In this document: piece by piece, positions 62,528 to 64,000 of the stretch | Position numbering within the stretch: position 1 is the first letter of the stretch | Layout: every line of letters begins with the position of its first letter | Source of the DNA: Ceriagrion tenellum | Lineage: Eukaryota; Arthropoda; Insecta; Odonata; Coenagrionidae | Reading direction: 5' to 3' | Assembly: GCA_963169105.1 (NCBI GenBank) | Contig: OY720641.1 | Location: 7,331,258 to 7,395,257 of the forward strand | DNA length: 64,000 nucleotides | The notes under the pieces: model-generated | Databases searched by the model: none | What the model was told of the DNA's origin: nothing | Seen by the model: the letters and a program-made list of their open reading frames with translations, nothing else | Made by a program: the position numbers and the translations under genes

Positions 62528-62583
62528 CTAACACCCCCTGCCACACCGCCTACAGTGGCTTGCAGTATTATACACAGATGTTG
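62528..62583 (+). mobile_element. Short 3' end of LINE family 2
   Basis: CTAACACCCCCTGCCACACC, then GTGGCTTGCAGTATTATACA and CAGATG, aligns with the 3' tail of copies A and B (CTAACACCCCATGCCAC, CGGCTCGCAGGGTAGTATG, TAGATG). Only the last 55 or so bases are kept. Confidence 0.68.
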
Positions 62584-62979
62584 ATCTCTAATAAAGAAAG
62601 TTCCATCGCAAAATGACACGACCTTATCATCCATGTTATGATAGAAGAAATGTCTCCCCAGAGAGAAAACGAGAAAATCTAGCATTTCCACACAATATAC
62701 GGCAAAATATAAGCATATAAAACCAAGATCATGGAACGTAAAATACAAAAGGTAGAAAAAATGAAACACATTTCAATAGCCGAGCAAGGCGATTTCTCTC
62801 GAAAAAAAAAACATCAAAAGCGTCTTTTCCCAGGAAATCTTATGATTAACAAAAATTAACGGACCGAGTTATTTCGATCTCGATTAAAACTCTATTTAGA
62901 AAAAATAAACTCCCACATTTAACTTTCAATGAACTCAATTCATTGTAAGACACATTAGCCTCACGGATGAAATTTTAAT

Positions 62980-63165
62980 TGAAGGAGCAACAATGTGGAA
63001 GACTGCAAGGAAAATCAATGATGGAATACATGAAGCAAATTAGGCAGGGTGTTTACATGAGGAAGTTTGATGAATTGAGAGGTTCGCTGGAAAAAGAATA
63101 GACAGTACAGTAAAACAGTTTTAGGATAGATTGCTACCAACTAATGACGACCATGAATTAACGGC
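62980..63165 (+). mobile_element. Possible RTE-like LINE 3' remnant
   Basis: On the plus strand, MEYMKQIRQGVYMRKFDELR resembles the C-terminal KQI..DVG.K.Y.ELK block of these LINEs. About 60 bases later, GCTACCAACTAATGACGACC resembles the usual W.AA.NQ end followed by a GATGA-type tail. The evidence is short and the frame is broken. Confidence 0.42.
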
Positions 63166-64000
63166 TGCAAATGGAATCAAAAAGCGTTCTGTTTAGTTTC
63201 AATATGAATTATTAGCAGTGAGCTAGAAAGGCAGATTTTGTTCCACTGCATTCACGTCTCTCAAGCAAGACAAAATTGACATCGTTCAGTTACAATATAT
63301 ACCGTTAAAACTGTATATTTTTCGTCTATTCTCCTTGTGAAAAATAAATTTAAGGTTAATATCAGTTTTTTGTCCATATTTCCAGTAAGCAAGCTGTGAA
63401 AGCACTGCTTTAAACTAAATCAATTTGCCTCCCTCTCCTTATTTGTTTATCCCAAAAAAAACCGCAAGGGATTCTTCTTAATCTCTCTATCCATCGGCCA
63501 ACGACCCTCTTGCATCCTGTCCGTATTCCATTACCTTCACCCTTGGACACTCAGTTTCGTATCCCTTCTACCGTGAAACCATAAAATGATTCCCCCTTTC
63601 ATGACATGATCGGAATCGTGGCCCAAACTGTTTTTCGGGAGATTAATTTTCACGTCACGCTTCCGCCCGGCGTGGATTATCGGGTTGGAGTGTTGAAATT
63701 GTTTCGGCTTGGGTTGGAATTAAAAAAAAGAAAAAAATTTCAATCCGTATTTTTTTCTTACTCTACTCTCGGATATTTTTTGTGATTCTCCATCAAAACC
63801 CTTCACTTTTCTCTTTCATTTTCTACCAAGTCTTTCCCCTTCCTTTCCCAGTTACGGCATTCTCTTTTTCCACTCCTATGTTTCTGCTCACCAACCGCCT
63901 ATCTGTCATCTCCTTTTTCTTCATCCCAGCATTTAAGCGAATATTTTCGGGGGGAATCATTTTAAGTTGCCTTAATCATACGTCCATTCTCCCCGTCCTC
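63166..64000. other. Anonymous; pyrimidine-rich end
   Basis: From about 63420 to 63900 the plus strand is rich in C and T (TTTCCCCTTCCTTTCCC and similar), with no coding signal. Nothing else is recognised. Confidence 0.5.

Noticed and set aside
1..64000. CRISPR arrays, bacterial operons, rRNA genes, integrated virus
   Set aside because: No regularly spaced repeats, no dense coding, no rRNA-like sequence and no viral core motif were seen.

Overview
This is a stretch of arthropod-like nuclear DNA, most likely insect. It is AT-rich with scattered GC-rich islands, and most open frames are short and random-looking. Decayed transposable elements of typical metazoan classes are scattered through it: a mariner, a pogo-like element, several MITEs, two kinds of non-LTR retrotransposon and tRNA-derived SINEs. 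I could not support any intact host protein-coding gene, rRNA gene or functional tRNA gene. Nothing indicates bacterial operons, CRISPR or an integrated virus. The insect assignment is an inference from the repeat content, and I cannot name a species.

Layout from left to right. The first 3.7 kb are anonymous apart from two short imperfect palindromes. A complete-ended but internally decayed mariner with TA target duplications lies at 3717-4658. A strongly purine/pyrimidine-skewed block lies at 6300-6900. From about 8721 to 12790 there is an old non-LTR retrotransposon on the minus strand (endonuclease, reverse transcriptase, C-terminal domain). It is split by a 1.3 kb pogo-like DNA element (9319-10619) with its own TA duplication and a transposase C-terminal fragment. 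A 202 bp MITE with TTA duplications follows at 13994-14195.

From 17 to 34 kb there are tRNA-derived SINE copies (about 17944 and a diverged one near 22925), two long 3' pieces of a second non-LTR family (about 23470-24003 and 28885-29619), a C-terminal scrap of the first non-LTR family (24738-25235, minus) and very short 3' tails of the second family (31783 and 33730). From 36 to 42 kb there are two related but differently tailed SINEs (36045 plus, 37696 minus), a 150 bp MITE, a probable non-LTR C-terminal remnant and a roughly 430 bp fold-back element (41664-42090). From 43 kb to the end the window is mostly anonymous. It holds a second good copy of the first SINE family (50871-51177), GC/CpG-rich islands near 42.4, 46.1, 55.4, 56.9 and 61.8 kb, one more short 3' tail (62528) and a possible non-LTR end (62980-63165).

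Functionally this looks like intergenic or intronic DNA recording successive waves of transposition. The GC-rich islands are the only places where a promoter or untranslated first exon might sit, and that is not demonstrated. I found no convincing new biological system. The most informative signals are the nested insertion, the repeated motif inside the pogo-like element, the fold-back element and the modular SINEs. Percent identities and alignments were judged by eye.
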